Part shown: positions 15,913 to 24,612 of the stretch, piece by piece | Layout: each line of letters begins with the position of its first letter | Numbering within the stretch: the stretch's first letter is position 1 | DNA from: Streptomyces sp. TG1A-8 | Lineage (GTDB): Bacteria; Actinomycetota; Actinomycetes; Streptomycetales; Streptomycetaceae | Assembly (NCBI RefSeq): GCF_030499535.1 | Contig: NZ_JASTLB010000001.1 | Coordinates: 2,728,001 to 2,792,000 of the forward strand | DNA: 64,000 nucleotides | Reading direction: 5' to 3' | Program-made: the position numbers and the translations under genes | The notes under the pieces: model-generated | Told to the model about the DNA's origin: nothing | Seen by the model: the letters and a program-made list of their open reading frames with translations, nothing else | The model's database searches: none

Positions 15913-17621
15913 AAGACTGATGAAGATCTTGGTGAGGGGCTGTCCGGCCGGAGGCCGGATGGCTCCTCTTCGTTATGTGGCGGCTGGGGCGAGGTGCCAG
16001 GCGCCGTCGATGCGTGTGAGTTTGAGGTTGATCAGTCGGCGGAGGTTGAGGGCGGCGGCTCGGGTGTGGAGCCAGGTGTCGTTCTTGAGGGTGCCGCGGT
16101 AGCGCAGGCGGCGGTTGCCGTGGTGGACGAGCCAGGCGACGGCCCGTTCGACCGGTGGCCGCCAGCGGCGGTAGTCGGCCTGCCAGCCGGCGTCGGTGGC
16201 GGCCTGGCGGCGGGCGGCGGTCTGGAGGTCGTGGTGGGGTCGGATGGTCAGGATGCGTCCGGCCCTGGCTTTGGTGCACCGCTCACGCAGTGGGCATCCG
16301 GTGCACAAGGTGCTGAAAGAGGCTTTGCGCCGGTGGTGCTGCCCGCCGGGTTCGGACAGGGGGACGGTGTGTCCGGCCGGGCAGGTCACGACGGCGGCTT
16401 GGGTGTCGATGGCGAAGTCGTCGAGGGTGAAGCCGCCGGGGACGGCGGTCCGCAGCGGGGCGGGTTTGAGGAACAGCCGGTGCCCGGCCTCGTGGAGGGT
16501 CTGGCGGGCATCGCCGGTGGAGTAGGCGGTGTCACCGAAGACGTCCACCGGGGTGTTCTCGTCGGCGAGCAGCTCAAGACCCACGGCGGCCTCGTGGTGT
16601 TCGGCTCCGGCGTCGGGCCGCAGGGCGAGGGCGGTGTATAAGCCGGTCTCGGGCTCGATGACCAGGTGGGCCTTGAAGCCGTCCTGCCGGTGGCTGCGGG
16701 TCTTGTGGACGTGCCGTGCTTCGGGATCAACGGTGGAGACCATCCGGCCCGGGGCGGTGCCCCGGGTGATGCGCCAGCGTCCGTCGCGGCCGCCGGAGTC
16801 CTCGGCGGGCTCGACGTCCTGTCCGGCGACCAGGGCCAAGATGCCCACCGCGTTCGCGGCTTTCTCCCCCAGTGGCTGTTCGGGCAGGTGGCCCAGCAGC
16901 CGCAGCGCGTCCGTGACCAGCGCGTCGACCAGTTCGGCGCGGGCCTGCTCGTCGTTCCAGGCGATCTTCGGCTTGCCCGGGTCGGTGTAGTCGTGCGCGC
17001 TGCACTGCGCGATGGCGACCGCGTCGGCGCCGGGGACCTCGCGGATCACCGCGCGGACGGCGGCGATGAGCTGGGTGACGGTGTCCTGGGTGGCGACCGC
17101 GTCGTCCAGCACGGTGGAGTCCAGCGCCCCGCGGTGCTTGCCCTTGAGGACGCCGGTGGCCTTCACGACCTCGCGCACGGCGTCGAACACGCGGTTCGGG
17201 CGGGCGGAGCGGGCCGGCCGGCGGCGGAAGCAGGCCAGCAGCGACGGGTCGAAGGCCATGTCGTGCAGGCCCAGCCCGCATGCGGCCTTCCACCGCAGGT
17301 CGCACCGCAGTTCCTGGACCGTCTCGAAGTCCGACAGCCCGTGCAGGGCCTGCAAGGTGATCGCGGCGGCCAGGATCTGCGGCGGCATGCTCGGCCGTCC
17401 GTTCGCCGACGGATACATGTCCGCGACCATCCCAGCCGGGAACAGCCCGCCGCGATGCTCGGCCAGGAACGCAAACACACTCCCGGCCGGGATCAGACCC
17501 CGGCAGGTCTCCCACACGTCCGGCCCGATCGTCTCACCGACCCACTCACCCATCGCCACACAACGGGTCTGGCCCTGCCGCTGACGCGGCAGGGCCAGAA
17601 CCCAACATCTTCATCAGTCTT
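15913..17621. mobile_element. IS1182-like insertion sequence flanked by CTAG target duplication
   Basis: Inverted ends begin AAGACTGATGAAGAT at 15913 and run inward from 17621, differing at one position over about 20 bp. CTAG stands on both sides (15909-15912 and 17622-17625), a 4-bp target duplication in an original CCTAGG. One intact transposase gene fills the element. Confidence 0.85.
15973..17559 (-). CDS. IS1182-family transposase
   Basis: A 528-residue DDE transposase in one intact frame. An N-terminal domain of the DUF772 type (YPSANGRPSMPPQILAAAITLQ) is followed by the catalytic domain with GALDSTVLDDAV (first Asp), VFGDTAYSTGD (second Asp) and PVERAVAWLVHHGNRRLRYRG (Glu). A zinc-binding-like Cys cluster (CPAGH, CTGCPLRERC) lies before the last block. 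Length and motifs are normal for the family, so it is probably active. It lies between the inverted repeats of its element. A second ATG two codons in could be the true start. Confidence 0.93.
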   Translation of the reverse strand: MAMGEWVGETIGPDVWETCRGLIPAGSVFAFLAEHRGGLFPAGMVADMYPSANGRPSMPPQILAAAITLQALHGLSDFETVQELRCDLRWKAACGLGLHDMAFDPSLLACFRRRPARSARPNRVFDAVREVVKATGVLKGKHRGALDSTVLDDAVATQDTVTQLIAAVRAVIREVPGADAVAIAQCSAHDYTDPGKPKIAWNDEQARAELVDALVTDALRLLGHLPEQPLGEKAANAVGILALVAGQDVEPAEDSGGRDGRWRITRGTAPGRMVSTVDPEARHVHKTRSHRQDGFKAHLVIEPETGLYTALALRPDAGAEHHEAAVGLELLADENTPVDVFGDTAYSTGDARQTLHEAGHRLFLKPAPLRTAVPGGFTLDDFAIDTQAAVVTCPAGHTVPLSEPGGQHHRRKASFSTLCTGCPLRERCTKARAGRILTIRPHHDLQTAARRQAATDAGWQADYRRWRPPVERAVAWLVHHGNRRLRYRGTLKNDTWLHTRAAALNLRRLINLKLTRIDGAWHLAPAAT

Positions 17622-17709
17622 CTAGGCGCCGGCGCCACGCCCCGGGGCCGGGTCCGGGGCCGCCACCGGGGTCACCTGCAGCCCGCTCGCCCCTCCCCCG
17701 CCGCCTTCG

Positions 17710-18750
17710 TCAGATCGTCGCCGCGTCGATCACGAAGCGGTAGCGGACGTCGCTGGCGAGGACCCGCTCGTACGCCTCGTTGATCTGCTCGGCGCCGATC
17801 AGTTCGATCTCGGCGTCGATGCCGTGCTCGGCGCAGAAGTCCAGCATCTCCTGGATTTCGCGGATGCCGCCGATGACCGAGCCGGCGAGCGTCCTGCGGC
17901 CGCCGATCACCGGGAACCGGTTGAGGGAGACGGGCTCCTCGGGGGCGCCCACGTTCACCAGCGCGCCGTCCGTCCGCAGCAGCGATAGGAAGGCGCCGAG
18001 GTCCAGCGGGGCGGAGACCGTGGAGACGATCAGGTCGAAGCTGCCGCGCAGCTCCTCGAAGGTCTTGGGATCGCCGGTGGCGTGGTAGGGGTCGGTGCCC
18101 AGCTTCAGCCCGTCGTCCTTCTTGCGCAGGGACTGCGACAGGACGGTGACCTCGGCGCCCATCGCGTGCGCGAGCTTGACGCCCATGTGGCCCAGGCCGC
18201 CGAGGCCGACGATCGCGACCTTCTTGCCGGGGCCGGCGTTCCAGCGGCGCAGCGGGGAGTAGGTGGTGATGCCGGCGCACAGCAGCGGGGCGGCCGCGTC
18301 GAGGGGGAATCCGTCGGGGATGCGGACGACGAAGTCCTCGTCCACGACGATCTTCTGGGAGTAGCCGCCGTAGGTGGGCTCGCCGTCCTTGCCGACGGCG
18401 TTGTAGGTGCCGACGCTGCCCCGGAGGCAGTACTGCTCCAGGCCCCTGAGGCAACTCTCGCACTCGCGGCAGGAGTCGACCAGGCAGCCGACGCCCACGC
18501 GGTCGCCGACCTTGAACCGGGTGACGCCGGGACCGACCTCGAAGACGACGCCCGCGATCTCGTGGCCGGGGACCATCGGGAAGATCGCCTCTCCGTAGCC
18601 CTCGCGGACCCGGTGGATGTCGGAGTGGCAGATGCCGGCGAACTTGATGTCGATCAGGACGTCGGACCCGCGGACCGCCCGCCGCTCGATGGTCGTCCGC
18701 TCCGGCGGGGCCTTGGCGGCGGGTGTGGCGTACGCAGCAACAGTGGTCGT
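17710..18750 (-). CDS. Zinc-dependent NAD(P)-linked alcohol dehydrogenase, start codon ACG in place of ATG
   Basis: A medium-chain dehydrogenase of the cinnamyl-alcohol/YahK type that interconverts alcohols and aldehydes with NADPH. Catalytic zinc ligands are in GICHSDIH and GHEIAG, the four structural-zinc Cys in [20 protein letters not shown], and the Rossmann motif GLGGLGHMG is followed by SQS, which favours NADPH. Family alignment (from memory) places the start at TTVAAYATP, giving 346 residues, the usual length. The codon there is ACG at 18750-18748, with GGGAG 9 nt upstream. No ATG or GTG follows within 30 codons. The nearest upstream GTG is at 18804 with a weak ribosome site. It may use ACG, use GTG, or be silenced. 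It is divergent from a MmyB-like regulator. Confidence 0.8.
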   Translation of the reverse strand, partial: TTTVAAYATPAAKAPPERTTIERRAVRGSDVLIDIKFAGICHSDIHRVREGYGEAIFPMVPGHEIAGVVFEVGPGVTRFKVGDRVGVGCLVDSCRECESCLRGLEQYCLRGSVGTYNAVGKDGEPTYGGYSQKIVVDEDFVVRIPDGFPLDAAAPLLCAGITTYSPLRRWNAGPGKKVAIVGLGGLGHMGVKLAHAMGAEVTVLSQSLRKKDDGLKLGTDPYHATGDPKTFEELRGSFDLIVSTVSAPLDLGAFLSLLRTDGALVNVGAPEEPVSLNRFPVIGGRRTLAGSVIGGIREIQEMLDFCAEHGIDAEIELIGAEQINEAYERVLASDVRYRFVIDAATI

Positions 18751-18931
18751 GCCGGAGTTCTCCCTGCGGTGGTGTCCGTGCCCGGCGGCCTTCCGGCCGG
18801 GCACGGCACCCAGCCTGCCCGGGGCCCGGCCGGCCACCCAGACCACGCCTCTGCGCACGACCGGGGTGCCCGCCACCAGCGGGATCAGGCTGGGGCGGGT
18901 ACGACCGTGAGTACTGGACACATGGACGTGG

Positions 18932-19822
18932 GTGCCGGAAGCGGAGACCGCCAGCCGGCCGCTGGACCGGCGGGCCGAGCTGAGCGAGTTCCTGCGCAGC
19001 CGGCGGGCCCGGCTGAAGCCGGAGGACGTGGGGCTGCCCGATCTCGGGCGACACCGCCGGGTGCTCGGGCTGCACCGGGAGGAGCCGGCCCAGTCGGCCG
19101 GGGCCTGGGTGGCGTACGACACGCGGCTCGAACAGGGCAATGGGCGGAACGTCTCGGCGCAGGTCCTGGACTCGATCGCCCGCGCCCTGCGGCTGACGGA
19201 CGCCGAGCACGCCCATCTCACCCACCTGACAAAGCCGAAGGCGCACAAGAAGAAGCCGGCGGCCCGGCAGCAGCAGGTCCGCTCGGCGCTGCGCCAGCCA
19301 CTGGACACGATGGACGGCGTGCCGGCGTACGTGGTGGGGCGCCGGGCGGAGATCCTGGCGTGGAACCGGATGGCGGCCGCGCTCTTCGGCGGCTGGGAGG
19401 AGCTGCCGGCCGGTGAGCGGAACCGGGCGCGGCCGGTGTTCCTGCGGCACGAGTACCGCGATCTCTTCGTGGACTGGGAACAGAAGGCGACCGACATCGT
19501 CTGCGCGCTGCGCATGGACGCGGGCTGCCACCCGGACGATCCGCGGCTGTCCGCCCTGGTCGGCGAGCTGTCGGTCAAGAACGAGGAGTTCCGCCGGCTG
19601 TGGGCCACGCACGGCGTGAAGGAGCAGAACCACGGCGTCAAGCGGCTGTGCCATCCGCTGGTGGGCGACCTGTCGCCGAACTTCGAGGGCTTCCGTCTGG
19701 CGAGCGACGCGGACCTGTCCCTGGTGACCTGCCACGCCGAGCCGGGTTCCCCCTCGGCGGAGTCCCCGCGGCTGCTGGCGAGCCGGGGCACGGACGCGGC
19801 CCGTGCGGTGCCGTCGGTGTGA
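18932..19822 (+). CDS. MmyB-like XRE-family regulator with eroded helix-turn-helix
   Basis: A 296-residue protein from a GTG start. The N-terminal 90 residues correspond to an XRE helix-turn-helix ([16 protein letters not shown]...TRLEQGNG), and the rest to the MmyB-like ligand-binding domain ([55 protein letters not shown]). Family members usually sit divergent to an oxidoreductase gene and control it, which is the arrangement here. The DNA-binding part departs from the family pattern I recall: [19 protein letters not shown] against EELAQLAGVSVAYYTRLEQ, including a helix-breaking Pro. DNA binding may be weakened. The ribosome site is poor. Confidence 0.75.
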   Translation: MPEAETASRPLDRRAELSEFLRSRRARLKPEDVGLPDLGRHRRVLGLHREEPAQSAGAWVAYDTRLEQGNGRNVSAQVLDSIARALRLTDAEHAHLTHLTKPKAHKKKPAARQQQVRSALRQPLDTMDGVPAYVVGRRAEILAWNRMAAALFGGWEELPAGERNRARPVFLRHEYRDLFVDWEQKATDIVCALRMDAGCHPDDPRLSALVGELSVKNEEFRRLWATHGVKEQNHGVKRLCHPLVGDLSPNFEGFRLASDADLSLVTCHAEPGSPSAESPRLLASRGTDAARAVPSV

Positions 19823-19840
19823 CCGGCGGCGGCGCGCACG

Positions 19841-19882
19841 CGGGCGGCCCGCCGGGAGCCGAGGCTCCCGGCGGGCCGCCCG
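19841..19882. terminator. Long perfect hairpin, bidirectional terminator
   Basis: 20-bp arms at 19841-19860 (CGGGCGGCCCGCCGGGAGCC) and 19863-19882 are exact complements around a 2-base centre. It lies between the plus-strand regulator and the minus-strand subtilisin remnant and can end both transcripts. Confidence 0.9.
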
Positions 19883-19894
19883 GTCTGCTGCGGG

Positions 19895-21963
19895 CTACTT
19901 GCCGGAGTAGGCGTTGTGGACCGTGATCGTGGAGGTGTTGCCCTTCTTGTCGGTGATCTTCGCCCGGAAGGAGAGGGACTTGCCCTTCGCCGGGTTCTCG
20001 ACGGTGATCCCGCCGCTGTGGACGGTGACCTTCTTGAAGGTCTTGCCGTCGTGGGCGACGTAGACGGAGAGGGACTTCAGGTTGCCGCCCGCGGCCGATC
20101 CCTCGACGCTCACCGGGAGGGTGACGGTCCTGCCGGCCGTGACGCGGCTGTCCAGGCCGGTGGTGGCGCCGAAGTGCAGGGTGGAGGCCGGGAGCTTGGC
20201 GAAGCCGCCGGGTTTCTTCGAGCGGAACGTCCAGGTCGCGTCGATCCGCGTGGACGCCCCGGCGACCTTGGCCGACCGTTTGACCGAGGTGGTCAGCTTG
20301 TAGGCGGCGCCGGCGGACGGGACCTTGAAGGCCTTCTCGCCGAACAGCGGGTCGTCGTTGGAGCCGACCTTGGTGCCGTTGCGGTACAGGGTCGTGGTCA
20401 CCGAGGTGAACAGCGACGAGCCGGCGTGCCCGGCGCCGTCGGCGAACAGGGGCAGCGAGCCGTGGATCTGGTTGCCGTCCCGGTAGAGGCCGAAGTCGGC
20501 GTTGACGTGCGGGGCGAAGACCGCGGTGTTGAAGGTCTTCGTGTACGTCCTGCCGGCGGTGAGGGACTGGTTGCCCAGGCCGTAACCCGCTTCGGTGACG
20601 GGGAAGCCGTCCTGGTCGGCTCCGCCCGCCTGCTCGAACCGCAGGTCCCACGTCGCGCCGCCCCGGGCGGACAGGTGCAGGGTGCGGGTGCCGGGGAGCT
20701 TCTGGAGGAAGGACACGGAGGATGCGCCGGAGCCGGCGGTGTTGAGGATGTACGTGCCCCTGGGCACGCGCACCCTCACCGTGCCGGAGGCGTCGTACGG
20801 GTCGGGTTCCTGCCCTCGGGCCGGACCGGTCACGCCGGTACGGCGCCGACGGTGAGCGCGGCGTCCGCGCTGCCCGGCGAGCCGATCGACCGGGGGCCTC
20901 CGTTGCCCGCGGCGATCGCGAACAGGACGCCCTTGTCGGCGGAGAGCTTGTTGACCTCGGCCTCGAGCGGGTCGACCTCGGGGGTGTCGTACCCGCCGAG
21001 GCTCAGGTTGATGACATCGGCGCCCTGCCGGGCCGCCCATTCCATGCCGGCGAGGATGCCGGAGTCGTCACCGGAGCCGGTGTCGTCCAGGACCTTGCCG
21101 TTGAGGATCCTGGCGTCGGGCGCGACGTCCTTGTACTTGCCGCCCGACTTGGCGCCGGTGCCCGCCGCGATGGAGGCGACGTGGGTGCCGTGGCCGAAGT
21201 GGTCGGTGGCGTCGGCCGCGGTGGTGAAGTTCTTCGACTCGACGACCTGGTTCCTGAGGTCGGGGTGGGTGGTGTCCACGCCCGTGTCGAGGACGGCGAC
21301 CTTCACGCCCTTGCCGGTGTAGCCGGCGGCCCACGCGGTGGGGGCGCCGATCTGCGGCACGGACTTGTCGAGGGCGGCCCTGCGCACGCCGTCGAGCCGG
21401 ACGTGCGCGATGCCGGAGGCGGTCCGGTCGCCGTCGGTGACGGCGTGCCGCAGCTCGGCGGTGTCCTGGAGCGGGGTCTGCACGGCGTCCGCGTTCAGCG
21501 CCTTGAGGCTGCGGCGCAGGGTGCCGGCGTCCCGGACGTCGGTCCTGGTGGCCGTGGCGGTGCCGCGGTAGCCGACGATGACCTTCAGGCCGTTCTTTCG
21601 GGCCCTGCGGGTGGCGGCCCTGTTCAGTTCCGTGACGTCGAACAGCCGCTGGTCGAGCGTGCCGGAGGCGACGAGGCGGGCCGCGTCGGCGGGTACGACC
21701 AGTGTGTGGCCGTCGCTCCTGCGGGCCTGGAAGGGGACGTGCTCGCGCCCCTCGGCCCGCTGGAGGCCGACGACGCGGCCCTTGGCGTCGAGGTCGACGC
21801 GGTCACCGGTGATCAGGGTGACGTGGTGCCGGGCGGTGAGCGTGGCGGCGGGTGCGCGCTGCCCGGGCATCGCCGACGCCGGGCTGGTCATGCCCGCGGC
21901 GAGGGCGACGGCCGCGGCGGTGGCCACCGTGGCCGCAGCCGCTTTCTTCACTTGACTGCGCAA
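19895..21963 (-). pseudogene. Secreted S8 (subtilisin) serine protease with catalytic-Ser segment deleted
   Basis: The N-terminal part has a signal peptide, an inhibitor-like propeptide (HHVTLITGDRV...), and the Asp (VAVLDTGVDTTHPDL), His (HFGHGTHVASI) and oxyanion Asn (AIAAGNGGP) regions of a subtilase. It reads to TVGAVPA and then meets a stop at 20830. The C-terminal part (about 270 residues of beta-sandwich from DPYDASGTVRVRVP to NAYSGK) lies in another frame directly after. The GTSMATPHVAG serine block and several hundred residues normal for these large proteases are absent. An internal deletion with frame loss explains this. Translation probably begins at TTG 21963, behind GGGGGAG. No protease activity is expected. 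Confidence 0.8.
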
Positions 21964-22193
21964 GTTCTCCCCCTGGAGATGGAGTACCGGGCGAATTCCC
22001 CGTTCACCCGGCCGGGGGGAGTCCCGCACACCTGCACGTCAACCCCCCGGATCCTGGAGTGTGCCGGGGGGTGATCAGGCGGTTCAACGGCGGAGGGGAA
22101 GACGGCGCAGTGTCCCCGGGGACTGTTACGCGCCGGACGGGACACCGTTACACGACCGCGAAGCCCCTTGTGAGCCAAGGGTGTTGTGGCACG

Positions 22194-22877
22194 TCAGGCG
22201 CCCGCGTTCTCCTTCACGGTGATCTTCCCCCTGCGGATCGTGGCCAGGCGCGGTGCCTTCCGCGCGATCGCGGAGTCGTGGGTGACCATGATGAAGGTCA
22301 ACCCGTGTTCCTTCCACAGGCGTTCGAGGACGTCCATGATCTCGTCGCGCATGCCCTCGTCGAGGTTGCCGGTCGGTTCGTCGGCGAGCAGCACCTTGGG
22401 CCGCTTGACCAGGGCGCGGGCGATGGCGACGCGCTGCTGCTGCCCGCCGGACATCTCGGAGGGCAGGTGGCCCAGGCGTTCGCCGAGGCCGACCGACTCC
22501 AGCGCCTCGGCCGCCCGTTCGCGCCGCTCCCGCACCTTCACGCCGAGCGGGACGAGGGCGGTCTCGACGTTCTCCTGGGCGGTCAGCGTGGGGATGAGGT
22601 TGAAGGACTGGAAGACGAAGCCGATGTTCTCGCTGCGGACCCTGGTCAGCCGTCCCTCGGAGAGCCCGGCCAGGTCGGTGCCGTCGAGGGCGACCTCGCC
22701 GGAGGTGGGGCGGTCCAGGCCGCCGAGCATCTGCAGCAGGGTGGACTTGCCGCCGCCGGTGGGGCCCTGGATGACGAGGCGGTCGCCGTCGCCGATGGTG
22801 AGGTCGATGCCGTCGAGGGCGGTGACGGTGGACTTGCCGCGGGTGTAGCGCTTGGTGACGTTTCTCAGTTCGTACAC
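22194..22877 (-). CDS. ABC transporter ATP-binding protein, MacB/LolD type
   Basis: A 227-residue nucleotide-binding subunit. Walker A is GPTGGGKST (about residues 38-46), the Q-loop is VFQSFNLIPTLTA, the signature is MSGGQQQRVAIARAL, Walker B is KVLLADEPTGNLD, and the H-loop is FIMVTHD. Length and the LTAQENVE segment are typical of the MacB/LolD/FtsE group, which drives mechanotransmission or lipoprotein/peptide export rather than channel transport. It lies 138 bp after the permease gene on the same strand, and the two likely form one transporter. Confidence 0.93.
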   Translation of the reverse strand: MYELRNVTKRYTRGKSTVTALDGIDLTIGDGDRLVIQGPTGGGKSTLLQMLGGLDRPTSGEVALDGTDLAGLSEGRLTRVRSENIGFVFQSFNLIPTLTAQENVETALVPLGVKVRERRERAAEALESVGLGERLGHLPSEMSGGQQQRVAIARALVKRPKVLLADEPTGNLDEGMRDEIMDVLERLWKEHGLTFIMVTHDSAIARKAPRLATIRRGKITVKENAGA

Positions 22878-23015
22878 GGTGGCTCCTGGAAGGTGGGGTT
22901 CGGGCGGGGTGCGCGTCGGTGGCCGCTGCGGGCGGGCGGGGGCCGGTCGCGCGCTGCCCCCGCGCCCCGTCGGGCCGGCACGCGGGTGCGTGCCGGCGGG
23001 CGGGCCGTGGCTCCG

Positions 23016-24464
23016 CTACTCCACGCGCCGCAGCGCGTCCGCCGGGCGCAGTCGCGACGCGCGCCAGCCGCCGAACGCGCCGGCGATCAGACCGCCGGCC
23101 ACCGCCAGGCCCACGGCGAGGGCGATCGTCGTCACGCTGACGGGGGCGGTCAGGGCGACCTCCAGGGTCTTGGCCGTCTGGCGGCCGGGGCCGCCGAACC
23201 CGCCGCCACCGCCGGGGCCGCCGCCGAAGCCGCCGCCGGTCGTGCCGCCGAGCTGGGCCTGCAGGGTCGGGCTGACGGCCGTGACGGCGTACGCGCCCGC
23301 CAGGCCGAGCGCGATGCCGAGGACGCCGCCGACCAGGCCGTTGACGACGGCCTCGCCGACCACCTGCCGGGTCACCCGGCCCGACTTCCAGCCCAGCGCC
23401 TTGAGCGTGCCGAACTCGCGCACGCGGCGTGAGACCGCGGAGGAGGTGAGCAGGCCGGCCACGAGGAACGCGGCGATCAGGACCACGATGGACAGCCACC
23501 TGCCGACCTTGGTGGCCAGGGAGGAGGCGGTGGACAGCGAACCGGAGACCGTCTTGGCCAGGTCGGAGGACGTGGTGACCGTCGTGCCCGAGACGTTCTT
23601 CTGGATGGCGCTCTTGACGGAGTCGATCCGCTGGGAGTCGGTCGCCTTGACGTAGATCGTGGTGATCTTGTCCTTCTCGTCGGCGAGGGCCTGCGCCCGC
23701 CGGAGCGGGATGTACAGGTTGGCCGCCGAGTCGCCGCTGGTGGCGGTGGCGATGCCGATCACCGTGAACTTGGTGCCCTTGACGGTGACGGTGGAGCCGA
23801 CCTTGTACTTCTTCTGCTTGGCGTAGGCCGAGTCGGCCACGGCCACCCCGGCGTCGGTCTCGGTGGTCCTGAAGGTGCGGCCGCTGGTGATCTTCGAGGA
23901 GGTCAGCGGGCCGAGCGCGGTCCTGGTGACGTCGGTGCCGAAGACCGTGTACTGGTTGACGTCGAAGTCGGCACCGCCGCCCTTGACCTCGCCCTGCGGC
24001 TGGCCGGTGCCGCCGCCCCGCTGGAATCCGCCGCCGTTCTGCTGGAACCGGCCGCGGGTGAACTGGCCGCTGACCTTCACCACGTCGAGGCTCAGCCCGC
24101 CGACGGCCTGCGAGACGCCCTGCTGGTCCGCGACCTTGGTGACGGTCGAGGAGGCCAGGGTGGTGAACCCCTGCACCCGGACCCGGTCGCTGCTCTGCGT
24201 GGAGCCGTCGTCGTCACCCTTGGCGTCGAACCGGAAGCGCGGCTGCTGGGAGCTGCCGGCGGTCGGCGTGGCCGCCTTGGTCACCGTCATGTCCGTACCC
24301 AGGCCGTACAGCGACTGCAGGACCTTGTCCTGGGCCTTCCCCATGCCCTGGGACACGGAGTTGACCACGATGACGAGGGCGATGCCCAGCGCGAGGCCGG
24401 AGGCGACGACGAGGGCCGCCTTTCTGCGGCGGCGCAGTTCGCGCCTCAAGTAGGTGAAGAACAT
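23016..24464 (-). CDS. FtsX/MacB-type ABC transporter permease
   Basis: A 482-residue membrane protein started at ATG 24464 (MFFTYLRRELRRRRKAAL), although the frame stays open further upstream. It has one N-terminal membrane segment, a large extracellular domain with a Gly/Gln-rich stretch (QQNGGGFQRGGGTGQPQG), then three C-terminal membrane segments of the FtsX fold (VVLIAAFLVAGLLTSSAVSRRVREFGTLKALGW is diagnostic). A Gly-rich loop (GGTTGGGFGGGPGGGGGFGG) lies between the last two segments. It partners with the downstream ATPase. An inverted repeat ATGAC-N11-GTCAT at 24491-24511, 27 bp before the start, could be an operator. Confidence 0.9.
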   Translation of the reverse strand: MFFTYLRRELRRRRKAALVVASGLALGIALVIVVNSVSQGMGKAQDKVLQSLYGLGTDMTVTKAATPTAGSSQQPRFRFDAKGDDDGSTQSSDRVRVQGFTTLASSTVTKVADQQGVSQAVGGLSLDVVKVSGQFTRGRFQQNGGGFQRGGGTGQPQGEVKGGGADFDVNQYTVFGTDVTRTALGPLTSSKITSGRTFRTTETDAGVAVADSAYAKQKKYKVGSTVTVKGTKFTVIGIATATSGDSAANLYIPLRRAQALADEKDKITTIYVKATDSQRIDSVKSAIQKNVSGTTVTTSSDLAKTVSGSLSTASSLATKVGRWLSIVVLIAAFLVAGLLTSSAVSRRVREFGTLKALGWKSGRVTRQVVGEAVVNGLVGGVLGIALGLAGAYAVTAVSPTLQAQLGGTTGGGFGGGPGGGGGFGGPGRQTAKTLEVALTAPVSVTTIALAVGLAVAGGLIAGAFGGWRASRLRPADALRRVE

Positions 24465-24549
24465 GCGCCGCAAGGTAGGTACGGCGCGTGATGACTCGAT
24501 AAGGCCGTCATAAGAGGAGCATGAGAAGGCCGTGCCGGAGCCGGAAGCA

Positions 24550-24582
24550 CCGGTGCCGCCCCTGGAGGGGGGGCGGCACCGG
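24550..24582 (-). terminator. Hairpin terminator after the L,D-transpeptidase gene
   Basis: CCGGTGCCGCCCC (24550-24562) and its complement (24570-24582) form a 13-bp stem with a 7-nt loop. It begins 31 bp beyond the stop of the minus-strand L,D-transpeptidase gene. Confidence 0.8.
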
Positions 24583-24612
24583 GAGGAGCGTGGAGGGGCT
24601 GCGGGACGGGCG

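Noticed and set aside
22112..22151. GTCCCCGGGGAC palindrome and GTTAC repeats 22 bp apart upstream of the subtilisin remnant, considered as a Pho box
   Set aside because: The units do not fit the PhoP direct-repeat pattern well, and short GC palindromes are expected by chance in this DNA.
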